A model generated the notes under the pieces. That model was not told the DNA's origin. It saw only the letters and a program-made list of their open reading frames with translations, and searched no databases. 64,000 nucleotides of DNA from Piezodorus guildinii (taxonomy: Eukaryota; Arthropoda; Insecta; Hemiptera; Pentatomidae). This document shows, piece after piece, positions 31,977-42,849 of the stretch. How positions within the stretch are numbered: position 1 is the stretch's first letter; each line of letters opens with the position of its first letter. The stretch lies in the NCBI GenBank assembly GCA_023052935.1, contig CM041293.1:169095341-169159340 (forward strand), given 5' to 3'. Both the position numbers and the translations under genes were made by a program.

Positions 31977-32934
31977 TTATTATCGTCATCCGTTATTACT
32001 TAAAATCTTTTAATCTTTACCTCGTCACTATTTCTTACAATTTTATCAAATACTCATAAGTAATAACTCAAGTACTCTCAAGTAATGACTTTTGGCTATT
32101 TTTTAACAATCGAATCAGTAAACATAACTTAGCTTCTTGGAATTTTCCTAACGGACATTCTAGTTCTCATATTTTCCGTTCCACGCAATGAGCGTTTTTT
32201 AAACTGAGAAACATCACTTCGTAGGCAAAGCTTGCACGTCATGTATGTATATATTTTTCTTATTTATAAGGGTCTTTTTTCATCGCCCATTTCTTTCTCC
32301 CCCTTTCCATACCCATATATTTCTCCATTACATATCCTGACATATAATTATTAGTTTAATATTACATTATTTTAAAATTTAAATTATTATTTTTTATTCA
32401 TACTGTTTCTCTTTTGTAATGACTATATTTTTTTTATATATTACCTATACTCTTAACTATGTTTTTAATATATTACCGTCATATATCAACTCATAATTGT
32501 TAATATTTAAAATTTTAATTGTTCACATATTTTTCCTTTATCATTTTTTTCATTTACTTAGTCTCTATTTATATATTCTCATTACAATATTATCATCTTA
32601 ATTATGTCTACTTCCATACTTTATAACTATCATCTTAATTTTGTTTATTTCCATACTTTATAACTGTCACCTTATTTCCATACTTTATAATTGTCATCTT
32701 ATTATCATTTTACATTTAATATTATTTATGTTCCCATAATTTATTACTGTCATATTATTATTATATACCTAACGCATTATTAAGTCTAATTACATTGGTT
32801 GTTATCTTGTTTCTTTTAGCCCTGATGAAGGCCCACATTGTAGGCCGAAACGTCGGCACATAATAAAAATAACTCTTATTTTTAATTGTGTGGTTTTAAT
32901 TTATGACCGCACCCCCAACCATCTTCCTCATCTC
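31900..32934 (+). repeat. PLE terminal unit, right inverted arm
   Basis: Inverse of 24144-25140, with extra copies of the GTTATTACCTTATC repeat at its inner side. Ends CATCTTCCTCATCTC next to the TSD and lacks the tail found at the left end. Confidence 0.82.
32819..32857 (+). ncRNA. Hammerhead ribozyme, complete core (PLE right arm)
   Basis: Identical in sequence to the motif at 24223-24261 but on the opposite strand, so transcripts of either strand through the element would carry one sense hammerhead. Confidence 0.75.
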
Positions 32935-33139
32935 TTTCTTATTTTTGTGTTATAGATATTCCTTCTATTGAGTTGATAAGATTTTATCGGAACTACGATA
33001 AGAACCATGTTTAACTCTCATTTATTTTATGAAACCTGTTCCTCAAAGAAGCTATAAATTACTCTTTGATTTTATAATCTTTTCTAAGTGCTCCAACGCT
33101 TCATTGATGCTTTCTACGAATATTTTTTGCTTCGTTTAA

Positions 33140-35020
33140 TCTTGGAATGGAAAGCTTAGGACTTCAGAAAAAAAAAAATATTATCTTATACAAAAATTGT
33201 AAAAGTTGATAAAAGAGGTGAAAATTGAATTAACTGACTGATTATTATAGATTATTTAATGAAACACACTTTTCTATCGAAGCTGAATGTAATTAATTAT
33301 CTATCCTTTTCACCTTCACTTATATCTTAAATGGCGATATAAGTCTGACAGGCCTTAAATGGTAATATTTTAAATTTTCTTCCTCTTAAATACCCTTAAT
33401 TTTGTAGATTTTATAAAAATAACCAAATTTTCTTGTTAGCATTGATAAATTACAGATAAATATTCAAGTTGAGTGAATTTGAAAAATAACTAAAGGAGAA
33501 AACTGAAAACATATTTTCAACGATTTTGATTAAACTCGGTATATCGATGTAAAATTGGAAGGGCTTAATTATCATGTAGGCTTCATTCTGATTAAAATAG
33601 TCTAATTGGGCTTAAATGCCGATAATTCAAAATTTCTTTTTTTTAAAGTACTTTTAATTTTGTAGTTTTTATGAAATTGTCCATATCATCTGATTAGCAT
33701 TGCAAATAACAGGTAGGTATATAAGTTAAATTAATTCGATATCCAACTAAAGGAGATAACTGCAAACTTATTTTTGTAAGGCACATTGTTTTGTTTTTGA
33801 ACATAAGAACAGTAATATACATGTATGATATACCGCTGGGAAGTTAAAGATTTTAGAAAAAAATATTATCTCATACACAAGCTTTTAAAATATAATCAAG
33901 ACTGATAAAAAGCCGATAAAATTAAGCGATTATAAGAGATAATAGTATACTAGATTTTTTAATAAAAAATGTTTCTATAGAAATTCCATTTGATTAATTC
34001 TTCAATGGTTTCACACATTTTTATCTCTTAGTGTATTTAAAAATTCTTTAATCAATTTTAAAAACGAAGGTAAGTGAAAGTCCTGTGTTGCCCGCACCTG
34101 ATTTTTATGATTTAAATACCAAGTTTTAAGATTTACCAAGTTTTTAAGGTTTTAACATCAACTTCACTAATTTATGAGTAATTTTATTTGCTTATTTTAA
34201 GATGTATACTCATAAACCTCTAACACTATTTGTTTTAAAACTCTAATGGGAATTATTTTATCGATTCATTATTGTATATTATTATCAGAAAAAAAAAATG
34301 GGGATTGGTTTAGGGAGAAGAGATGATCAGCTTAAAGATACGAAAAACATTTTGCTGTCTAATCCCAGATCTGTGTTGTCTCAACCAATCACATTATTTC
34401 TGGAAGACTATATTTTTTTGTATTTAAAATATAAATGTCAAATAAATTTCGAACTGCCAATATGTTGACCGGGTTGATGGATTAACAGGTACAAGATAAC
34501 GGACCAGTATTCCCAAGGCTTGAATATATTTCCTACCTGCCGAGTACCGAGTGGGCCATAACTCAGTCCCTGCAATAAAATGCTCAGATTTCTCTGCTAA
34601 AATAAAACCCCAAAACTAAAACTGCTAATATGTATTACAAAAACTTGTACTCCTTAAATACACCATTCAATTTAATGTTTAATTAATTTCAATTTATTAT
34701 AGATATAAAACTTTTAGAAATATTGAGGTCACCTATTCGAATCTACCAGACTGATGTTACTTGCAATCAAGTTCTAAATTCAAAACCAAAGTTGAAACAT
34801 ATTGGAACATGAACAGACTTAAAGTTTCTGTTTCACAATTATCAACCAAGTTGATAACAAGTTTTGAGAAATTTTCAAAAAGGTATCAATATATCAATAT
34901 CAAAATACTGCTAGGGTGATGATAGGCAATACATATTTCACCGCACAGTCTTTAATTTACCTCTATTAACATGTGATTTTTATAAAAATTCTCGAAAAAT
35001 GAAAAATAAGTTTACAAAGA
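33140..35020 (+). repeat. Inverted repeat arm with internal tandem units, left
   Basis: Reverse complement of about 42850-44900. Anchors: ATTGCAGGGACTGAGTTATG at 43266 has its inverse near 34571, and GTCTGGTAGA near 43091 has its inverse near 34745. Within the arm a degenerate unit of roughly 640 bp repeats (33180-33320 resembles 33850-34000; AACTAAAGGAGA at 33489 and 33746). No coding sequence. It may be a decayed large foldback transposon or a satellite-like block. At its end, 34960-35020 matches 42860-42920. Confidence 0.65.
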
Positions 35021-35029
35021 AATTTGTTA

Positions 35030-35400
35030 TAACGAAGAAAGGAAAGTTGTTATAACTAGAATCAGAATTGGGCATACACTTCTAACACAAGAATTCTTAA
35101 TAAAAAAAACTACCCACTGAAATGTTAATTATTGACGACTGTCCATATTTTAGAAGAGTGTCCATTTGATAGAAAACATTTTCATGAAGGAAAAATAGAA
35201 AGAAGACTTCAAGAGTTAGTTAGAAATAACCGCATTAAAATAGGGAAAACAATCGATATCCTCAAAGTGATCGATATTTTTAAGAAGCTGTAGCAGAAAA
35301 AGAAAATATGTCAAAGTGCACTGAAGACCTCAGCAGTTGAGTGATTATAAAAACTCTACTTAACCTAACCTAATAAATATTATGATTTATATTAAAAGTT
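35030..35400 (+). pseudogene. 3' end of an RNase H-type LINE
   Basis: Broken frames give RKVVITRIRIGHTLLTQEFL, then TILEECPFDRKHF-like and RNNRIKIGKTIDILKVIDIF. The RIGHT-LLT motif and the following Cys/His region match the end of I-type LINEs, as at 59255-59500. No reverse transcriptase remains. Confidence 0.6.
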
Positions 35401-35437
35401 CATAGGAATTTTCAAAAAATGTCATAAAAATTATAAT

Positions 35438-35626
35438 AATAATAGGCTTAGCGAACCCGAAGGTTCGATGCCGATACCACCAAATTTCGCTTACACAGAC
35501 TCGTCCAATGTTCACCATTCAAGCCCAAGCTCCCGAGATCAGCCTTAACGCAATCCTCCCACCTCCGCTTCGGCCTACCTTTCGGACGCCTACCAGTCGG
35601 ATCAGCAAATACCAACTTTCTCGGAT
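35438..35626 (-). mobile_element. Short 5'-truncated RTE-like LINE copy
   Basis: 189 bp matching the 3' end of the LINE at 16526-18485 in inverse orientation (GRPKRRWEDCVKADLG-type frame). Flanked by a 14-bp TSD ATAAAAATTATAAT (35424-35437 and 35627-35640). Confidence 0.85.
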
Positions 35627-35679
35627 ATAAAAATTATAATTGATTAAAATATATAAATCGTAAATATGTATAGATATAT

Positions 35680-36430
35680 AGGATTTTGTTACAAGGTCAC
35701 ATGTATTGTCCTAATAAGCCATTCCTTCCTGTTCTTCCAACCTCCCCCCGAAGCCCCCTAGCCCCATGTAGTCCGCCACCCACCTCCTTTCCGGCCGACC
35801 TATTATCTTCCTCCTTCCATGAGGTACATGGTGAAGCACTCTGTTCGGCCATCGGTCGTCCGACATCCTAATAACATGTCCATATCAGCTTTAATGTCTC
35901 AATAGAGTAATATGTGTTTTAACATTATCTCTGAACTTAATTTGGTGCTTGTTGTGATATAAGTATATATATCTTACATATACTTCTCCCAAAATCCATT
36001 TCCATGGAGACAAGTTTCCTTATTGAGCCAGTTGGAACGATTCATATTTATAATGCTTAAATTGTGGTGCTTTCTACAAAAAAATGGAAGAGCCTCTTTT
36101 TCGTGTGATGCTGGACATGGATTTAGGGTTTCGTATTAATTTTCTGTCTCTGGTGACCTTCTCATCAATGACTTTTATGCTGATGCTGCTCTTTGAAACC
36201 TCCCTAAATATTTGAAGTTCTCAGTCTAGATAAATTCCTATTCTCTAACTTTTAGAGCTGCCTTTTAGTGTTTATGTAATACCAAATGCCTCCGATTTGC
36301 TGATTTCCAGACCTCCTACCGTAAAGGCTTCTAATAACTTCCATATCACATATGTTGAAACATCTTCGTCATTAGCTATATTGGCCTGGTCATCAGAAAT
36401 TTAAAATTACATAGGCATTCATCACCCATG
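35680..36430 (-). pseudogene. Decayed LINE, C-terminal region
   Basis: Minus-strand frames give KLLEAFTVGGLEIS near 36345 and, after a gap, RVLHHVPHGRRK-like and GRPERRWVAD near 35790, the basic C-terminal block of RTE-like LINE proteins. Its 3' part (35680-35940) is an inverse copy of 36700-37000. Confidence 0.55.
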
Positions 36431-36499
36431 GTTATATCCTCTTGGGCACTTAAGAATACTTAAATAAAAACTGTCAATAATTATTAATTTCGAAATTTA

Positions 36500-37010
36500 C
36501 CTATTTACTTACTTATATATGAAATGAAGTATTGCGATCATGAAAATTTTCGAATTCCAGTTTTCAACGTTAATACACGTTTATATTTTTCCCTGAGTCA
36601 AATGATCAAGTCCCGCAAAAAGGTCTGTATGCGTGCTCCTGTGTTGTGAGTCCAACATAGAAAAATGAAAATAGGGAGAAATGGCTTATAATAGGGTTCC
36701 AAATTACGTTTTTTAGAGATAATGTCAAAGAACCCCTAAAATCTTTTCTCTCTATTGAGACATGGAAGCTGATATGGACATGTTATGAGGATGCTGGCTG
36801 GCCGATGGTGCTTCACCATGTACCTCATGGAAGGAGGAAGATGATTGGTCGGCCGGAGAGGAGGTGGGTGGCAGGGCTACATGGGGCTATGGCGGCTAGG
36901 TGGCTTCAGGGGGGAGATTGGAAGGACAGGGAGAAATGGCTTATTAGGACATGACATGTGACTTTGTAACAAAGTCCTATATATTACGGTGAACAAACTT
37001 TTTTTTAAAA
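36500..37010 (+). pseudogene. LINE 3' fragment, inverse partner of 35680-35940
   Basis: Plus-strand frame around 36780-36960 reads GHVMRMLAGRWCFTMYL-like then RRKMIGRPERRWVAGL and EKWLIRT. It ends near CTATATATTACGG. Frames are broken. Confidence 0.55.
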
Positions 37011-37330
37011 CATCCAAACTATTAATATAATAAGAGGTGATCCATTAAGTGTATAAGACTTCTATATTAAAATTAATGATAATTTTTATAACATTTTTAG
37101 AAAATTCCTATAAACTTTTATAGAAAGAAAGAAAAGTAAATTTTATTCTGGGACCTTCTTTTCCCTAAAAATAACAATAAAGTACGAAAACTGAATCTTT
37201 TATCTGGCATAAAAATGAAAACATTACAAAAAAGAAACTTAAGGTTATACTTATATTATTTATAAAAGTAAATACGATTACTTGAACGACATATAACTAC
37301 TCGCATAATTTATAAAGTAGTAAATACAAC
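37011..37330. other. AT-rich spacer, nothing recognised
   Basis: No reading frame or repeat noticed between the LINE fragment and the MITE. Confidence 0.4.
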
Positions 37331-37581
37331 GACAATTGAGACGTTGATTTCCAAAAGGTACTATATCCATTCTAGGAAATTTTACAGGAAGCGCGTAAAT
37401 CTCTCATTACTATATTATTAAACTAGCTAATTTGGGCCTTTTTGCCTTAAAATTTAGAATTATTTTTTTACTATAATAATAAAATCATATTAAAGTTATG
37501 AAATGAATTTTGAAATGAGTAAAAAAATCGATTTCGTAAAAAATGTCCTTTAGTACCTTTTGGAAATCAACGTCTCAATTG
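37331..37581. mobile_element. MITE with near-perfect 31-bp terminal inverted repeats
   Basis: The left end opens CAATTGAGACGTTGATTTCC and the right end closes with its exact inverse. The interior of about 190 bp is AT-rich and non-coding. TSD not clear. It lies just upstream of the Jockey element. Confidence 0.75.
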
Positions 37582-38092
37582 TAGACACATGTATGACTAT
37601 ATAATACTAAACTCATGTGCATGCAGAGATACTGTAATTGTACCTCACATTATTATCATAAACAGTTCTGCGCATGCGCTAGTCATAGACATTCACGTTT
37701 AACATCGTTCTCTTGAGACGTCCTTCTTTAAGTAGTTACTGTATGTTTTTTTTCGATTTTAAATCTACAATGAAGTAGCTGGACAGCAGTGGTTTACATT
37801 GGTGGTAATCCCACAGTGAGTACTGTTTTTATTTACAGTTTATGTTAGTGAACAGTGAAGCCGTGTATTGAGGTATTCCTTATCACACGCATACCGCCAT
37901 AGGTGAAGTGCTCCCCCCCCACACATATCAGTCCTCAGTGCTTCGCCAGCTCTGAGCTGGGTACGTTCGTGTGGCTAACACAATTAAATTTAAGTCACGC
38001 AAACGTAATATTTTTTTTTTTTTTTTCTTTCTTTCATTTATTTCTTTTCTCTCCTCTTCTTTTACTTACTTCCCTATATCACTTATGACAAA

Positions 38093-39364
38093 ATGAGATA
38101 TTTCCACCAAGTTATGTCGAGCAAAGTTAAGAAAAGGTCTCGATCTGCTGGGTCTACCAGGGTCTCCACTCCTCAAAATTCTGCACTCTCAACACCTCAG
38201 CATTCGCCACCAGCAAAGACCCGTTCTAGGCGTAATAACAAAAAAATCAGTCCTCCAGTTACTCCCACAAATGCATCTGACGAGCCACAACCAGGCACTT
38301 CATCCCAGGGGCTGTCTGAAGAATCTCCTTTCTTCACGCCCAACCCTTACCAGGTTCTACAATCTGATAAAGATGCTATGGAGTCGACACCAACACCAAG
38401 AGAACCTCGCCCTCCCCTGATATTCGTCAAAAATATTAAAAACTTTCAGTTGCTCTGCTCCCAAATAAACAAAATTGTTGATCCCGGTTGTTACACATGC
38501 CTTAGCAGGAGCTTCGATACAAAGATTTCTCCGGAAACAGCAGAAGCGTACCGAAAAATCGTTCAATATTTGACGGACACAAAAGCTGAGTTTCACACCT
38601 ACCAGCTTCGACAGGAGCGCTCCTTGCGAGTCGTCATTCGAAATCTCCATCCCTCAACGCCTGCTGAAGATATTGAAGAAGAATTGACGGCCTTGGGCTT
38701 CAAAGTTCGTCAAATCACCAACGTCATAAAGGAAAATAGATCCGGAACCGCTGTATCCACGAAGGTACCTCTACCCCTCTTCTTCGTTGATCTTGAACCT
38801 TCACCTGGAGTTGAAAAGATCTACGACATCCAAAAGCTCTACTATACTAAAGTCACAGTTGAAAAACCATATGTGAAAAAAGAAATTGTTCAATGCCACA
38901 ACTGCCAGGCATACGGCCATACCAAGCACTACTGTCATCATTTGCCACGTTGCGTGAAATGCGGAGATCCCCACAAATCTGATGAATGCATTAAATCAAG
39001 GCAAACTCCAGCAGTGTGTGCTCTATGCCTGAAAGGACATCCGGCTAACTATAAAGGATGTCAGGTTTACAAAAACCTAAAACAAAAATTCCAGAAACCG
39101 CAACCCACAGAATATCCCACTACTCCAAGAAGAATGACTTCAAATCTCATAAACGCTAATGTGTCCTTTGCCCAACTTCTAGGAGGCGGTGAGAAAAATA
39201 AGAATTGTGAGGCCCTGCCGCCGGAGCAACCGAAACCTCAACACCCCCACCCCCAACCTCAATATTCTCTTCCTCTAATCCATTCCGAGCCCCAAAAATC
39301 CCATCAACATCAAATTCCACTCATTCCTCCTCCATCAAATGCAAAGATATCACCAGTCTCCTAA
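38093..39364 (+). CDS. Jockey ORF1 (Gag-like) nucleic-acid-binding protein
   Basis: 423 codons as read. A Ser/Pro/Thr-rich N-terminus (1-105) is followed by a folded region with HTYQLRQERSLRVVIRNLHP at about 168-187 that matches the PRE_C2HC domain. Three zinc knuckles follow: CHNCQAYGHTKHYC (268-281), CVKCGDPHKSDEC (287-299) and CALCLKGHPANYKGC (309-323). Such proteins package the element RNA. The last codons before TAA look wrong: the neighbouring frame continues with LLTSFIAEF and VVTPLISLLTNLV, the expected C-terminus, and stops at 39460-39462, directly before the ORF2 ATG. A 1-nt loss in the A run near 39346 would explain it. ATG 38093 is the first in frame; MSSKVKKRSR at 38114 is an alternative. 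Confidence 0.85.
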   Translation: MRYFHQVMSSKVKKRSRSAGSTRVSTPQNSALSTPQHSPPAKTRSRRNNKKISPPVTPTNASDEPQPGTSSQGLSEESPFFTPNPYQVLQSDKDAMESTPTPREPRPPLIFVKNIKNFQLLCSQINKIVDPGCYTCLSRSFDTKISPETAEAYRKIVQYLTDTKAEFHTYQLRQERSLRVVIRNLHPSTPAEDIEEELTALGFKVRQITNVIKENRSGTAVSTKVPLPLFFVDLEPSPGVEKIYDIQKLYYTKVTVEKPYVKKEIVQCHNCQAYGHTKHYCHHLPRCVKCGDPHKSDECIKSRQTPAVCALCLKGHPANYKGCQVYKNLKQKFQKPQPTEYPTTPRRMTSNLINANVSFAQLLGGGEKNKNCEALPPEQPKPQHPHPQPQYSLPLIHSEPQKSHQHQIPLIPPPSNAKISPVS

Positions 39365-39462
39365 CATCCTTCATCGCTGAATTTAAATCAGTCGTGACTC
39401 CTCTAATATCACTTTTAACTAATCTCGTATCCCACTTCATCACTACTTCAAGAAATCCTTAA

Positions 39463-42139
39463 ATGACCTCTTCCAAACCTATATCCATACTCCTTTGGAA
39501 TGCGAATGGTATTCGAAATCACACTAACGAACTAACAGTCTTCTTACAAGAAAAACACATAGACAAAGCCCTAGTAACAGAAACCCGACTTACCAACTCA
39601 CGTCTGTTTAACATTCCCAATTACAACATTTACCGCACGGACCAACCGGACGGAACCGCACATGCTGGCACTGCTGTCATCATCCATCACTCCCTCTCCC
39701 ATCACTCACACCCCTTACCCGTCCATAATTACCTACAACCTACAGCTGTAACAGTTCAAACCAAGCCCTTTCACATAACAATTGTTGCAGCATATTCCCC
39801 TCCGAAAATTCCATTTTCAGAATCCCAATTCAATTCATTCCTAAATTCCTTGGGACATCACTTCCTTGTGGGGGCAGATTTTAATGCAAAACACCAACAA
39901 TGGGGAGCCAGAACCACAAACTCTCGTGGACGACTCCTGTTGTCTGCACTTAATTCTACTCGCAGCAATATTCTTCCTCCGGATTCTCCTACCTACTGGC
40001 CAATAGATCCCAACCGCAATCCTGACCTCCTAGATTTTTTCATCCACAAAGGTCTAGGACTACTAAATTATTCCATATCTCGCCTCGATGACCTATCTTC
40101 AGATCTCAGCCCAATACTCCTTACCCTTTCAATATCGCCCATTCCTAAACCGCTTCCACCCTCATTCATCAGAGGCCCAGTTCACTGGGATCTATTCCGT
40201 CAAATCTTAACCGACAACATTGATCTCAGAGTATCCCTCAAATCCCCTGAAGAACTGGATGAAGCTGTAAATACCTTTACAACCCTAATCCAACAAGCAA
40301 CCTGGACTTCATCTCTCTCTCCCAAAAAATCCCGAAGTACAAATCCTTTACCTCAAGAACTCCTGGACCTTATCCAATTCAAGCGCCGTTCTAGGACTAT
40401 CTGGCAGAGGACCAGGCATCCTGATGACAGAAAATTTTACAATTATTATTGTAAATTAGTTAAAAATAAATTGACAACCTACAGATCCCAATCCTATAAC
40501 TCCTATCTTTCCTCATTATCCACTTGTGACCATTCCCTCTGGAAAGCAACTAAAAAAATCCTTAAATACCATTATATCTCTCATCCTCTTCAACGTCATG
40601 ATGGTTCCTGGGCCTCGTCAGATCAGACCAGAGCAGAGGAATTTGCTAAACATCTTGCAAACACATTCACTCCTCATCCTGAACTTAATCCTACCCATAC
40701 AGCTGTAGTTGAAGAATCCCTCTCCTCGCCGATTCCTCTCTCCTTACCTCCTAAAGCTGTCAACCCCTCTGAGGTCAAATTCCTAATCGATAAACTTAAA
40801 CCTCGAAAATCTTCTGGATTTGATCTCCTTACTTCCCAAATTATTAAACAACTTCCCAAAAAGGCTATTATATTTCTGACCTACTTATATAATGCATCCT
40901 CCGTACAACCCATTTTCCTCTGATGTGGAAACATTCAACCATTATACTTTTCCTTAAACCGGGCAAACCTGCCAATCATACCTCATCCTATAGACCAATC
41001 AGCTTGCTCCCTATACTCTCCAAAATATTTGAGAAAATCCTCTTGAAACGCATCCTACCGTTACTCCAATCACACAAAATCCCATCTCACCAGTTTGGTT
41101 TCCGCTCAGGCCACTCTACTGTTCACCAAGGTCTTCGCGTTGTTGATCACATATCCTATGCCCTTGAAAGCAAGCAATATTGCACCGATGCCTTTCTGGA
41201 CATAGCACAAGCATTCGACCGGTATGGCACGATGGCTTGCATTTCAAACTTAAAACCCTATTACCCCAATCCCTATACCTAATCCTTCGATCCTACCTAT
41301 CCAACCGCTCGTTCAGAGTTCGTTGTGGTTCTGAATTCTCAAGTTGTTATCCGATAGAAGCTGGTGTTTCACAAGGTAGTGTCCTTGGTCCTATCCTGTA
41401 CATCTTATTCACCGCAGACATTCCTACCCTACCCGAAAACTTCCTAGCAACATTTGCCGATGACACAGCTATCCTCTCATCCCACCCAGATCCTGTTGTG
41501 GCATCCTCAAACCTCCAATCACATCTCGTTCTGATTGAAGAGTGGTGCAATCAATGGCGTATCAAAGTCAATGAATCAAAAAGCAAGCATGTCACCTTTA
41601 CCCTACGACGCAGATCCTGCCCTTCAGTCCATTTTAACTCTATTCCTCTTCCCTTTTCTGACACAGTCAAGTACCTTGGCTTCCTCCTAGACAAACGACT
41701 GACATGGAACCCCCATACTAGACTTAAACGACAAGAACTCAATCGACGGTACGGCCAGCTATATAGACTACTAAATAATAAATCACATCTATCAACGGAC
41801 AACAAACTACTTATTTACAAGACTATTCTTAAACCCATTTGGACCTACGGACTTGAACTGTGGGGAACAGCAAAATTTTCGAATATCAAACGTATCCAGT
41901 CCTTTCAGTCTAAAGTCCTTAGAACAATAGTCGATGCCCCATATTATGTCACCAACAAAACTTTACACCATGACCTGAATATCCCATTTGTCCTTGATCT
42001 CATCCCATCCAAATTCTCAATCTTCCATCAGAAGCTTATTCACCTTCCTAATCCCTTGGCACACTCCCTATCTAGTTCCAAACATCCATATAACCCTCCT
42101 CGTAGGTTGAAGCGGCAGTGGCCCAGAGATCTCCTGTAA
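39463..42139 (+). pseudogene. Jockey ORF2 endonuclease-reverse transcriptase, two frameshifts
   Basis: Frame 1 (39463-40923) has the endonuclease: ILLWNANGIRNHTNEL, TETRL, IVAAYSPP, VGADFNAKHQQWG and LDFFIHKG. It then reaches the thumb-proximal region KLKPRKSSGFDLLTSQII. A 1-nt loss near 40893 moves the frame to 40923-41230 (SYRPISLLPILSKIFEK, FGFRSGHSTVHQGL, FLDIAQAFDR). A second shift at GACCGGTATGG (41218-41228) leads to the last frame (GVSQGSVLGPILY, FADDTAILSS, YLGFLLDKRLTWN, and the C-terminal NPPRRLKRQWPRDLL). All catalytic blocks are present. The second shift is shared with the copy at 51898. Confidence 0.85.
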
Positions 42140-42340
42140 ATATGCCATTGGAGTGCTGGCAATGGCTGGCTTCTCCACTCATGCCCTGAGTGTATGTGGC
42201 TATAGCGCCCTCGCTCAGCTTCCACTGGCTCTCAAGACCAGTGACGCGGCTGAGTGAGAGGCGCTGGGATCTCCTGGCATTGTGTCTCGGGATCCACTAG
42301 TGGATCTCGGGGATCGATGCGGTGTTTACAAAATTAAATT

Positions 42341-42849
42341 TTGTATACAATTATTCGATAGATTGATTACTGAGGAGATGATGGAATAAATAGTTGTTAA
42401 ATGAGAGGAAAAAAAGTTAATATAAAACATAATATTTACCATAGATTTAAAATTTAGTTATTAAAAAACAATTTTATCAAGATCTCAATCTTTACAAGGA
42501 AAAACCATGATTTAAACTATACAAGAAACAATTAGTCTCTTTTCCTTAATAGATGTTTATTGTCTGTGTTAATGTATATTTACAAGAATTTTCCTAATCA
42601 CAATTAACAATACTTTATTTTAAAGTAATGTGAAAACCAAATTTGTATAGGATAATCTTTTTATAATTTTAGTTTTTGTTTCGTTTGTAACCTGTAAGAA
42701 ATTAGAGCTACAAATGCTTTATTTCAAACATACAAAGAATTGAATTTTGGCCAGGTTTGAAAATGATTATTAATCAGGAAGGAATATCAACTAAGAAATT
42801 TCTACAGCTTGTACCACGAATATGAAGCAAAATATCTAAAGAAAAAGTG
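42341..42849. other. AT-rich spacer, nothing recognised
   Basis: No frame, repeat or RNA gene noticed between the Jockey 3' end and the right inverted arm. Confidence 0.4.

Larger units (their letters stand above)
24113..32934 (-). mobile_element. Penelope-like element with hammerhead arms, containing a Gypsy insertion
   Basis: Bounded by a 12-bp direct repeat TTTCTTATTTTT (24101-24112 and 32935-32946). Its coding strand is minus. The two ends are inverted copies of about 1 kb (24144-25140 and 31900-32934), each with an apparently intact hammerhead motif. At the 3' (left) end a tail of about 31 nt beyond the arm carries TCTACGGTCAAC (minus strand, 24140-24129). One long frame encodes reverse transcriptase followed by a GIY-YIG-type endonuclease, the hallmark of Penelope-like elements. 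The frame is interrupted only by a 4010-bp Gypsy element. Without it the PLE would be about 4.8 kb. A recent, potentially competent copy before the Gypsy insertion. Confidence 0.87.
37640..42340 (+). mobile_element. Jockey-clade LINE, nearly full length
   Basis: 5' UTR about 37640-38092 (start not fixed; GC-richer than the flank), ORF1 38093-39364 (probably to 39462), ORF2 39463-42139 and a GC-rich 3' UTR to about 42340. No clear polyA tail or TSD was found, so the 3' end may be truncated. Frameshifts: one near the end of ORF1 and two in ORF2. Related copies lie at 11761-13110, 51898-54249 and 54250-55110. Confidence 0.82.

Noticed and set aside
31823..32059. Plus-strand frame of 78 codons
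   Set aside because: It lies antisense to the PLE gene and in the inverted arm, made of the same short tandem repeats; no independent support.
24113..32934. DNA transposon with 1-kb terminal inverted repeats
   Set aside because: The inner protein is a reverse transcriptase with a GIY-YIG-type endonuclease and the ends carry hammerheads, so the inverted repeats are PLE terminal units.
35360..35380. CCTAACCTAA, like the insect telomere repeat
   Set aside because: Only two repeat units at the end of a LINE fragment; no array and no telomere-specific element nearby.
35690..35870. Plus-strand 61-codon frame with many prolines
   Set aside because: Antisense to the LINE C-terminal block GRPERRW; no evidence of a gene.
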